Source: Flectonema sp. DT1601
Lineage: Eukaryota > Euglenozoa > Diplonemea > Diplonemida > Diplonemidae
Reading direction: 5' to 3'
Length of the DNA stretch: 64,000 bases
Assembly (NCBI GenBank): GCA_964019425.1
Contig: OZ025835.1
Span: forward strand, 558,001-622,000
Part shown: positions 1-10,700 of the stretch, in pieces
Layout of the letters: every line of letters starts with the position of its first letter
How positions within the stretch are numbered: the first letter of the stretch is position 1
Position numbers and translations under genes: made by a program
The notes under the pieces: generated by a model
Told to the model about the DNA's origin: nothing
The model's database searches: none
Seen by the model: the letters and a program-made list of their open reading frames with translations, nothing else

Positions 1-538
1 TTTGCTATTCAGTCGGTCTCGATTGTAATTTTAAAGTTTTTTGATATGCTCTAGATAGTTTTTGTTTAAAAAACTGTAGTCTCTCTTTGTGATGTTTCCT
101 TTCTATGTCTCAAATCTCAGACTCGTTTTGTGCGAAGACCATTTTTTTTTATAGGTCTTTCTTTTTACTTCTTTTTTATTTCTCCTGAGAAGAAATCAAT
201 TCAAATCAATTTTCTTCTTCTTCTCTCTTCTTCTTTTTAAGTGTATTCCTATCTACAGCCCTGCTGAAGGGTGTTGTTCCCCTTTTTTATTATTGATTCG
301 TATGAATTCCTAGCCAGCTTTTCCTTCCATTCAAATCTTTGCTAAGAACGGATCTCTCTTTACCGACGCTTTCATTCAGCACAAGTCAATTTGAAGTTGA
401 CGGTACACGTAAGCCTCCTTTTTCTTTAAATTAGTTATTTTTCTTTTCCACGTTATAACCGATGGGGATTCGAACCCGAGAGATCTCAGTGTGTTTGAAA
501 ATAATGTTATGTTTCAACTCAGCCTCAGTTAAAAAAAA
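1..538. other. Left-edge non-coding region
   Basis: T- and pyrimidine-rich sequence with no convincing reading frame; probably the 3' UTR of a gene to the left plus the leader region of the first gene. It contains a tRNA-like relic (456-531, minus strand). It ends in a pyrimidine-containing AG (527-528) ten bases before the first ATG, followed by a run of A. No promoter motif is recognised. Confidence 0.5.
456..531 (-). pseudogene. tRNA-like relic (acceptor and T arms only)
   Basis: On the minus strand this 76-base stretch begins TAACTGA and ends TCGGTTA, which pair over 7 bp with one T-G wobble, as in an acceptor stem. Just before the 3' side lies GGGTTCGAATCCC, a textbook T-arm and loop apart from one mismatch in the outer stem. 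The total length is exactly tRNA-like. The middle does not form proper D and anticodon arms, and the D-loop GG is missing, so it is either a decayed tRNA or chance. It overlaps the leader of the next gene in antisense. Confidence 0.3.
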
Positions 539-919
539 ATGATGAGAGTGTTTGCGTTACTTTCGGTTCTCGTCGTATTCGTGTTAGCAGAAGATGGACT
601 TGAATTTAATCCAAACAAGGATTCACCAGAAACATACTTTTGGAATGAAATAACTGGTGAGAGCACATGGGAGCGACCAGTTGAAATGGGACACACAAGC
701 ACTGAACCAGAACACGATGGTCAGAAGTACTGGATTGTACATGGAGAGTCGACATGGGAACCTGCAGCAGAGTGGGACTGGCATATTCACTTCGATGAGG
801 AATCCCAGCGTGAATTCTACCGCAACGACCGCCTTGGTTCCTCAGTTTGGGAAAAACCACGCTGTCTGGGGTGGAAGGAACTTCGCACAGATGACAACAG
901 TGAAGTCGCTTCTCTGTAA
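539..919 (+). CDS. Secreted small protein with three WW-like motifs
   Basis: A 126-residue protein. Residues 1-17 (two adjacent Met codons, then a run of hydrophobic residues ending VFVLA) form a clear signal peptide. The rest is acidic and aromatic. Three motifs resemble WW domains: YFWNEITGESTWERP (about 33-47), YWIVHGESTWEP (about 64-75) and EFYRNDRLGSSVWEKP (about 92-107). Each has the Tyr/Phe-Tyr strand, the turn and the second Trp followed by Pro. WW domains normally bind proline-rich ligands in the cytosol or nucleus, so a secretory-pathway location is unusual. No exact family is recognised. The ATG follows a run of A and an AG acceptor-like site (528). Either of the two tandem ATGs could be used; the signal peptide works with both. 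No intron is needed. Confidence 0.75.
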   Translation: MMRVFALLSVLVVFVLAEDGLEFNPNKDSPETYFWNEITGESTWERPVEMGHTSTEPEHDGQKYWIVHGESTWEPAAEWDWHIHFDEESQREFYRNDRLGSSVWEKPRCLGWKELRTDDNSEVASL

Positions 920-1591
920 TCACCAATAGGGAAAATATAAAAAAGAGGAAAGAAAAAAAATACGAATGACAGTTATATTTCCAGGCTAAACCCCCCCTGG
1001 AGCTTGCCACTAGTCCAGATTAGGGTTAATCGACTAGCTAACAACTTGTATTTATCTGATGATTTGTCACAGAGTAAACATACAGCACTTTAATGTGCAT
1101 TTTGGAAAAAAAAAGAAAAAAAAAAAAAAAAAGGAGAAAGTTGTTCTGATACTGTTGTACACGGTTGTTGTATCCTGACACCCCTTAATACAAAGAGTGT
1201 TGGCGATTATTGTCCCTAACAAACCTGTATAAACCATTATAACATTTTTACTTAGCATCTCCCAACAGGAGAGGGGAGTCGTTGCAACAAGAGTGGTCCC
1301 CGGGTCAATTTGACTTGACAGCATTTCTTTCTCTGGTAGTTTATTTAAAGCATGCGATTTTGTGTGGACAGAATCCAGTTATAATGATTCATGTCTAATT
1401 TGTTACGTGTTAACCCTTGATTTATTTATCCAAGTCCCCCCAACAGGAGGGAAGAGGGGAGTCTGTTAGCCTGTATTAACATTTTAGTCACTTGTGTCAT
1501 GAGCTCTGATACAATACAAGAGATTTATATTCGTATGAACCTAATCAAACAGTCTTTCCCCCAACAGGAGGGAAGAGGGAGTCGTTGCTAA
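920..1591. other. Intergenic region with three short direct repeats
   Basis: No gene seen. After a poly-A/T stretch near 1107-1135 it holds three copies of a roughly 30 bp motif beginning CCCAACAGGAG and continuing through GAGGG-AGTC (1261-1286, 1437-1466, 1559-1588). The last copy ends three bases before the next ATG. Each copy contains a C-rich tract followed by CAG, so each could act as a 3' splice site. Confidence 0.6.
1261..1588 (+). repeat. Three spaced copies of a C-rich/CAG/GAGGG repeat
   Basis: Imperfect direct repeats near 1261, 1437 and 1559 share CCCAACAGGAG, then G/A-rich GAGGG and AGTC. They are separated by unrelated sequence of about 150 and 90 bp, so the short motif itself, not a longer segment, is repeated. 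The third copy supplies the AG (1566-1567) nearest to the start codon at 1592. Confidence 0.7.
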
Positions 1592-4500
1592 ATGGGACGT
1601 CTCATTTTCAAAGAACTCCACTGCAGCAATCTCATAAACAGAGAAGCAATTGGAAAATCAGATCCTTACTGCATAGTGAAGATTGGTAAGGTAGAACAAA
1701 AGACTGAAGTAATCGATGGGAACTTGAATCCGAAATGGAAGGGATTTGCGAAATGGAAACCGTTCGATGTAAATATGAATGAAACCATTGAATTAGCAGT
1801 ATGGGATGACGACGCATTTAACGATGACTTCTTGGGAATAACGACAATATCTGTAGAGAAAATGTTCGGAGGAATTATTTCAAATCAACAAAAACAACAT
1901 TCAGTAGGTCAAACTATTCTTATTGAATCAGAGTCATGGATCAGGACAACTGGCTTAGAGTTGTCTCCTAGAACTGGTAATAAAGATGACGCTTCCCGAT
2001 TTAAAAAAAAAAAATCATTCGGAAAAATATTTATATCCGCAACTTACGAAGAAGAAAATTTCAAACCCCCTAATCAAAGTATATCAAGAGATCTATCCTC
2101 TGCCTATTCAGTCTCGACAGACGATTCTATTAGCAGAGAAGACACTGAGAAGTCTGTTCGTGTAAAGAGTGTTGTTTCGTTTAGTAATAAATCACCTTCA
2201 ACTGTTGGATTGCAACAAAAGAGATCAATGCATTCGGGATCGAGTACATTACATATCACGTCAATTAGGGGAGAGGAACTCCTTGCGAGAGATGGGAAAT
2301 CTTCAGATCCGTACTTGGTCATGACGTTACCCGATGACAGTTCCGTAAATCCAAAAAAAACTGAAAAAATTTCAAAAACGCTAAACCCGACATGGGAAAT
2401 CGACTCAAACTCATGGACTATAAATCTAAATAAGGGAATACTACCAAAACTAGACTTCACCATATGGGATCACGACGTAATTGGTAGTGACGATTTCATG
2501 GGTTATGCCGTAGCCCAACTCAACAACGATGATTTTAGAAACACAGATGACGTAAGTATAGAGTTAAAATTAGGACCAAGGCCATCAAATACATCTGATC
2601 AGAAATTAATAAAACATCAATTAAATTCAAGTAGGAAAAAAACAGGCTCGTTTGGTTCACTCACAATAAATATGAGATACTCAGGCAGTGTAAAACAGCT
2701 ACGAGAACTTGAAGTGTTGAACGATAACAAACATTTAGTCTCTAGGAATGCTTTATATGACCATAGTACATCTAGTTTGAGTCTCACAGTCTTGAATGGG
2801 ATTGATCTCATCCCGATAGATGGAAAAAATGACTGCGATGCTTACATTGAAATTACGGCAAATTCAGATTTGGGAAGATCAGCTTTTCCCACAATCACGA
2901 CGTCAAAGGTTTCTAATTGTTCTTCACCTGTTTGGAATCATAATTATATTCATGAAGAAAAAGCTGATCACGTGGCGGGAGTTACGTTCTTAGTCAAACA
3001 CAAAAAGTCACTTATCGGAATCGGTGAGCTACCAATTCAAGCAGGTCATCCCAGCAGGAATGAGAAATGTGTTATCCCACTCAAGAGTCGTTCTAGTGGT
3101 AAAGAAGATGATCTGGTGTTGCAAAAACATCGAAGAAATAATTTCGGATCGTTAGTAGTTGCGTATGACTATCAAGTAGTCCCAATTGGGGTTGTTACTC
3201 CTTTAATGATGCAAGGCTCATCAGCTCCTCGGCTACCTCAAAAACAACGTCTTCACGTCCTTCTAAACAACATCACAAACATATGCACTGATGATAGCCA
3301 TTCAGTAGTTGCTGTGTTAAAAATTGGAAATTGGGAAGATTCGTCACCAGAGTTCAAGATCGATTCCGGGTCGAAGCAAATTTCCATAAAACACGCATAT
3401 CAGACCAAAGTTGAAAAATCATTTTTAAGAGGAAAACTATCAATTGTTTCAAAATCGATGTTCGGTTCTACAAGTTACGGTGTTGCTGAAATTGAATTCG
3501 ACCTTTCTGACTTCATCAGAGATAGTAATAACTACCGTAGTTATCAAAGTGGGAGTTCACAACCAAGATCGGTTGAAGTAGCTCTTCAACCTGGTGATGA
3601 TGAATCTTGTTTATCTCGTTTAAATAAACAAAGAAATCCAATTAATTTAGGAACCGTGTCCCTCGCATATCAATTAGTTGACAAGGATGATAAAAGTGTT
3701 GATAATTCACTGTTGGAACAAGCAGCGAGATCTCCTCCTAACTACAACAGCGCTTATCAAAATCAAACAGCGTACCGAACTGAAGACCAACCCGCATACA
3801 ATACATACGATAGCTCAACTAAAACTATTGATTCATTCTTTGGTAACAACACTGTTCCTGGTGGTGCTCCTGGAAGAACTTTTTCAGGTGGTTATTCCAT
3901 ACAATTCATATTAGATAAAGCTGAGCATCTTTCACCAAGATCTGAATACCATCAATGTGATCCTTTTATAATAATAAAACGAAGTGGAACTGAAGATGAG
4001 TTTAAGACTTGTATAGTAAATCAAAATACCTCTCCAAGATGGCTGCATTCAATAGACATGATGAATGTACAGGATGATGAGGAATTGTTAATATCACTTT
4101 TTGATAGTGATCCAAGCGGGTATGATTGTTTCTTAGGTGAAGCAGCTATCACGATCCCTGAACTTTGTAAGACTGATTGTACTTATTCATTACGTAAAGG
4201 TCAAAAAGATTTACGGAGTCGGAAATCAGCAGACGGATCCGAATCAGACAATCGAAGATCTTGGTTTCCAGAAAGCACCTTTCATGATAGTAGTCAAACA
4301 CCGAAAATATTTTACCGATGGCGTATTATGCCTACAGATGAGAGACAAACACTTCTTCAAAGAGTATCATCGAAGCCTTGTATGTTGGATTTATTAGTTC
4401 ATGGTGCACAAGATCTTAGCATCGCATCATTCAACACATCGAATGACTATAACAACTCCTGTCTACGATACGTAAGGATTACTGTCAATGATTCAGAAGA

Positions 4501-6741
4501 GAGAAAAACATCACCAGAAGAATCAGCTCAGTGGGAGCAAAGTTTTCAATTTGGTGTGACAAGAGATGTCAATGCTACAAAGCTTTCTTTATGGGAAGAT
4601 CAACCATACGGAGCTCGGTTTCTTGGAGAAGCATCAGTCGAGTTGTCAGCAACTTCATATTCTCAAGGACAAGAAACATTACAACTTCAACCACGATCTG
4701 ATTTACATTATAATTCTGATGATGTCAGATTATTGAACTCCAGAGATCTGGGATTAGGATCACTTAACATCTCATGGACCTTTAGAGCTAATCATCAACG
4801 AAGACAATTTCCGATCGATCCGTATGTTGTTATTGTTAATATTATCGAAGCTTCAAACGTCTCTCCTGCTCCCCTTCACTTCGTCACATGTTCAGTTAAA
4901 GGAACCAATACTGTGAAGTACTCTCAAGTTGAACGAGGTCATCATCCGAAGTTTAGAACTCAATTTGAATTCATCCTCCACCACGACTACGAAGATATAA
5001 AAATCAAGCTATTCGGTAGAAGAGTAGATGGCGCACCTGATGACAGCATTGGTAGTATCAGTTTTCCTGTTGGTCCTTCTCAGAGTGAAGCGGCTGTGGC
5101 TGAAAAAACATGGTGTGACTTAAAGGTTAAAGGATACCAAAATAATCCCGCTGGTGTTGATTATCAACAACAACACCAACATCACCACCATCACCACCAC
5201 CATCAACACCAACAGCATCACCAACATCAACACCAATACCAACAACAGCACCAACACCATGACCATGCTCCTCCGAGATTACTTTATATGTGGAAATCAG
5301 TAGTCGATCCTTCTTTAAGACAAAAACTTCTACAACAGCAACATCATCAGAGTAAAGGAACAGTCGATAGAAGTGGTCACTTTTTAGATTCTGCGAACCA
5401 GCATTCGAACTCTACAGATCGTGAAACTATAAAAACACTTCAACAACAAGTATCCACTTTATCAGAACAAAATAGAGAACTTCAGCGAACAGTCGATCGA
5501 ATATTACAACAACAAAGTTATTCATCAGATAATCAACACCAACAACACCAACATCAATACCAATATCAAAGTCCTTATCAACCAGATACCCCAACTAGAG
5601 GATCGGTTCAGAGGCGTAAGCTCACAGGTAAACATCGTCCTTATAAGAATGCATCACCATCTCCACCAAGAAACTCTGGATTGTATTCATCTGAGACTCA
5701 AACAGTTATTGTTGAACATAGTGAAACAAGGAGAAGGATTTCACTGAGTGTTTCATTACCGAGTACTGTCGCTGTTGTTGTTGATAAAGCGAAGCAGATT
5801 CTTGATTTACCTCAAACAAGTGAGTATGTGATTAAATGGAGGGGAACTGAATTATCAAAATCTGACGACGTAGAAGACTTATTGCTGACTACTAATGATG
5901 TTCTTATCATCACTCGTAGTGATCGTTTTATTGCAAAGAGATCTCCTAGGTATGGACGTGGTAGAGATGGTCAAATAAATCAGCCTCAACATAATAACCA
6001 ACCCGTCTTATCTCGTATTCAAAAAGCTGCCTCCAGCAAACAAGAGCACCTGACTGTTGCTCTTTGGGTATCCAGTGAACATGATGGTTTGATTATTTCC
6101 ACTTGTAGTAATTCTGGGTTTTCAGGATTTGCGAGACCTCATCCAACCCGTCCTTTTGTGACTGAAGTTTTAATTCAAGGACAGGCATCAGATGTTGTTC
6201 CTTTAGTCTTTAATATTGTAAATGATTGTAGACTTCCTTTAGAAGTTATTGAGGTATGTATTAGGGGGATGAGGAGGAAGGTGTTTATTCATATTTTTTC
6301 CTTTCTTTCAACAACTCAAAACAGGTGAAAGGATACATCCCACTTCTCACGACTACTTTCAGAATCGCATCAAACGAGGATGAAGGAACTCGAATGTGGG
6401 AGAACTGCTGTCGTCCTGCTAACGTACCAGGTACTGGTATGAAGACGTGGTTCTACAGAAGTATTGAGGTATTTCATTTCATTAATCTTATTCGTCTCCG
6501 TTAATCCGCAAAGAAGACTCATCCTCTAGCTGCGGTGGTGTTATCCCATCCTCCTCTACCTCCGTCACAACGCCTCTCAACGGTATCAGCATCCCAGGCT
6601 CCCCCGAGCAGTTGGGCCTTCATCATACTCTCCTTGAACGGCGCTGGTGGCAGCATCGTCAAAATGACGAAAACTACCCTCGCGGACAATGCAACAGGCC
6701 AGCAAACGGTCGTTGCCCTTCCTTCGTTTCGGCATATTTGA
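1592..6741 (+). CDS. Large multi-C2-domain protein with C-terminal ubiquitin-like segment
   Basis: Read as join(1592..6253, 6325..6468, 6514..6741), about 1,677 residues. At least seven C2-type beta-sandwich units are visible, starting near residues 1, 217, 393, 552, 768, 929 and 1077. The first two keep Asp patterns (GKSDPY and WDDD; KSSDPY and WDHD) expected for calcium and phospholipid binding; later ones are degenerate. A His/Gln-rich tract (about 1191-1226) and a short coiled coil follow. A ubiquitin/PB1-like stretch (about 1370-1445) and a beta-rich C-terminal domain come last. No membrane segment is seen, so it is probably a peripheral membrane trafficking or cortex protein; the exact family is unknown. 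Intron 1 (6254-6324) is GTATGT...AAAACAG and keeps the frame. Intron 2 (6469-6513, 45 bp, ending AAAG) is less certain. If it is not spliced the protein ends at 6504. Confidence 0.8.
5161..5270 (+). repeat. CAA/CAC/CAT low-complexity tract coding for Gln/His
   Basis: An in-frame run of CAN codons encodes a histidine- and glutamine-rich stretch between the last C2-like unit and the coiled coil of the multi-C2 protein. Mixed codons make it an imperfect microsatellite likely to vary in length. A smaller Gln/His tract lies near 5530-5580. Confidence 0.8.
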
Positions 6742-7727
6742 TTCGTTCGTGTTTGATGTTGTTCAGGGAAATTGTCTGTTCCCTCCAAAGCTCGCTTAGG
6801 CCTCAGCAGCCTTCCGCGCCTTGCATCTTAATATTTGATATCGGCAAGGGAGCACAGCATCTTCGGCATCGCGTTCAGGTGTAAGCTGACCTCGATTGCG
6901 CTAACGACTGCCTCTCTTAGTGAATCTAATGTGATCGTGGGGATGCGTGTGAAGACCGAATATTTTTAAAGGAAATTGGCAATCTGCTTGTCCTGTGTGG
7001 CAATCATGGCCTGTGGTTCTTTTGTCGACCCACCCCATCTTTGACTTGCGTAATGATACATCTTCTCCTGTGTTACCCCAGACAGTCACCAACTGCTTTG
7101 GGAACTCGAAATTATATGAATCAGTCATTTTCTTTTTATTTAAGACTTTTGTTGTATGCGATAGATCAGACTTAAAGCAAACCACACAGAACAAAAAAAA
7201 AAAAAAAAAAAACAACAGGGAATCCAAGAAGGAATACCAGGCATACTGGTTATTGATGAGCGTGCGTGAGTTCAAATGAAAGTGATAATAATAATACATC
7301 CATCCTGTATCTCTTGTTTTTTTTTGTACCGACCTAGTCGGAGAAGAAACTATTCAGATTGAAAGCCGATATTTCTTATGGTCATATTTATTTCTCCCAT
7401 GCAGACAGGAGTCTGTCAGCATTTTGAACGAAGAAAAAGGCTGGTCTGAGTGTTTTTTTTTTTTTTTTTTTTTTGTTGTTTTTTCCCTCTTGTTTCTTAC
7501 TCATCTCACCGCGTGGGATGTTAGTTTTGTTCAGTACAAACCGGCAGAACGGCTTCTTTCTGTACACAAGTTTTTTTTTTTTTTTTTTTTTGAAGTTCCA
7601 AATTTTATTGTATTATTAGAAAAAGTATTATAGAGGAACTCATGTTACTAGATTCACAACAACATCACTCCCACTCCCCTTTCAGGAGAAGTGCTACTGG
7701 CAAAAGCACTTCTGAACATAAATTAGA
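6742..7727. other. Intergenic region before the VPS13-like gene
   Basis: No convincing gene. The first part (to about 6960) is noticeably more G+C-rich than other spacers and has open frames on both strands that show no recognisable protein. From 7190 on it is dominated by poly-A and poly-T runs (7193-7213, 7451-7473, 7570-7590). It ends in a pyrimidine tract and TTTCAG (AG at 7684-7685), 42 bases before the next ATG. Confidence 0.5.
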
Positions 7728-10700
7728 ATGAATGCATTTACTGCCAACATGGTAAGCAGATTATTGTCTGGATACGTTGAAGGAATAACAAAAGAAATGT
7801 TGGATGTGAATATATTTTCGGGAGACTTAGTCCTCACTAATGCGAAGATAAAAAAAGCAGCTTTAGAAAGTTTTGATTTACCGTTTGACGTGGAGAGAGG
7901 AGTCGTGAAGAAATTAACTCTAAAAGTTCCTTGGGCACATATAAAAACAAGACACGCACAGCTGCTGGTTGACGGCATCTCACTGTTAGCAAAGCCAAGA
8001 GATCCATGCAGCCGAACATGGTCAGCTGAAGAAGAGAATAAACGATTGCAAGACGTAAAGTCTCAACGACTTGCTGCATTTGAGGATATGAGAGCCTCCA
8101 AAGAAGGTCGGTCTGGAGGAGCTGGTTGGTCGGCCAAGCTAGTCGAACTCGTAGTTAGTAATTTAAAAGTTGAAATTAAAAATGTTCATATGTGCTTTGA
8201 AGACAATTCACCACAAACATCTCCATACCTGATTGGTGTGAAATGGGATAAATTAAACCTAGAGCCTACTAATGGTGAATGGATTCCAATGCTTTTAACT
8301 GAACTAATGTCAACAATAAATAAACTTGCTGTTTTAACAAACTTATCAGTTTATATATCCTCATTACCGATAGGTTCAAAATCAAAAACAGACTCTGAAT
8401 GGGATAGTTTTCTAACAGATTCATCTAATGTGATTGAAAACAATAGAGTTTTAGGTCCTTTGTCAGTTGATGTTAAAATAAACCAATTAACGAATGTCGG
8501 TCTTGCTGATGAAAATAAAATCGGTGAACCACTCATCGAATCAATTACATCTGCTAATGATATAAAATTTATTTTAACAAAACCTCAATACGACGTCATC
8601 CTTCGTCTTGTTCAACTTCTAACAAATTTTTCAGTCGTTTGGCAATACGCTCTATTAAGACCCTCTGAACCTATATTAACATCACCAAGAAAATGGTGGA
8701 AATACGCAATTAAATGTGCGGTAAAATCAATAAGACAATCTCACATCGATCCAGATAAAATGAAAGAAGGAAAGAGAAAGGTACGAGAAGAGTACATTTC
8801 TTTGTGGCATGGGTTTGTTGCATCTGGTAGAAAGAAAACATTGCTAACAAGTAGTCAAGATAAAATTCTTTCAATGTATGAAAAGGGTTTACCAGCACTT
8901 GAACTTATATCATATAGAGTTGTTGCTTATAGAATGCTTGACGCAGAACGTAAAAAAGATAAAAAGAAAACAGTTGCTAAAGAATCAGGATGGTTTAGCA
9001 AACTACGTCGAAAAACATCGAAAAAAGCATCTATAATAAAAGGATACGCAGACCTAGCAACATCGAGTGAAACTATAAAACAATATTCACAAAGTAAGAC
9101 GTCAAGTCACAGAAAACAATATGCTATTGACGTGGCTGCTTTCTCAGGTGATTTAATCAACGATGATGGAGTCTGCCTCTCTACAATAACAATTGAAGGT
9201 CTCAATGCCAACATCACTGATACTCGATACGATACAACAATCATTACACGAGTAAGTAATATAACTCTTAGAGACACTGCCACTCCTAATGTAGTGTGGG
9301 AGACTATATTAGGTTCTGAAACAACTTCTAAAAGCACTCTCAGTTTATTATCTTGTTGCTATGCCTTTAACAAACCAGCAGCTAAGTTAGACGCATGTCG
9401 TGATTTGGTTTCGGATACCTACTTCACAATCCAGGCAACAAGACCTGTCCGACTTGTTTTAAACAGACATTACTTAGCAGCTCTAACTGAGTATATGCAT
9501 CCACCTAAAGGATGGAAATTACTACAATCTGGTCTGACTGTTGGTAGTTCTGAAGTAAGAGACTCTCCTCGTCCTGTTGGAAGTGAATTACGTCAAAAGA
9601 AAAACAGAGATTTACCTCATGATATCTTGACTGCATTGGATGACTTTCAAACAACTGAGATTAGAGTAATTGCTGCTGGGCCTTTGGTTATTATTCCACA
9701 AGACTGTACTGCTTCGGAATCTCTGGCTGTCATCGCTGATTTAGGACAGCTTAGAATAGGATCTCGACTACATCACGCTGAACGTAATGTTATGAGAAAA
9801 CGAGCTCAGCAGAATGCATCTGAAAAAGACGATACCCATGAGTGGTGGGATCTTGCTCTTCGTGGAATGAAGTGTAGTATCCGACCTTGTAAAGATGGAG
9901 TTCTTCTTCCTTCATCATTTGGAACAGAGATGCTTTATGACACTGGAGTACATGTAGCATTCGGTCGAAGTCTCATCCCAAGTAGATTAGATATTCCATT
10001 AGTATTAACACGTGGTAAGGTTGGACCTGAAGTAAAGATGCAATTCACTCACAGTAATATGTTTATAATTAATCAAGTTGTCTTTGAGATATCACAAGTA
10101 CTTTATGACATTACTGTTAGGAATACTTCTTATGATGAAACTCCTTCTCAACCTGCATCACCATCACCGAAATCAACAACATCGAGTGGTATAGAAACTC
10201 CATTAGCAGCAGTTATTGAATTGGAAACTGATACTTTCTGTTTAGAATTAGCATTAAAACCAAGTGGTGGTGCTATAGAGCAACCCGCATGTGTTTTTCA
10301 AGTCTCAGGACTACGAACAGTGTACTCTGTTCCAAGAGAAGGATTCACTACCGTGGAGGGATACTCTTCGACCTATCAGATTATAGCTCATAATAAACTC
10401 CAAGTCCCAACTACAGTCATCGGAAGCGCTCAGAATGGGAAGTTATCATCGAATCAGAATATCAAAGAAGAGACTTTACTATTCTCATTCACAACTGATG
10501 AATCAAATATGTTATTTACTCTTGACTTGGGTCAGTCGGCATTCGATCCTGTTCCGGATGCTTTAAAAGAATTTATGAGATTCTTCGCACCCTACTGCGT
10601 TGGTATTCCTGTTAGTGAAGATGAAGTTAGTAGTGGTGGTGAAGTATTTGGTGCTGATTCAAATCTCAAAGGTGATTTATTTATTCAAGGAAACTGTTCC

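Noticed and set aside
6519-6788. 89-codon minus-strand frame in the G+C-rich segment
   Set aside because: No recognisable protein and it overlaps the likely last exon of the multi-C2 gene, which is in frame with the preceding exon.
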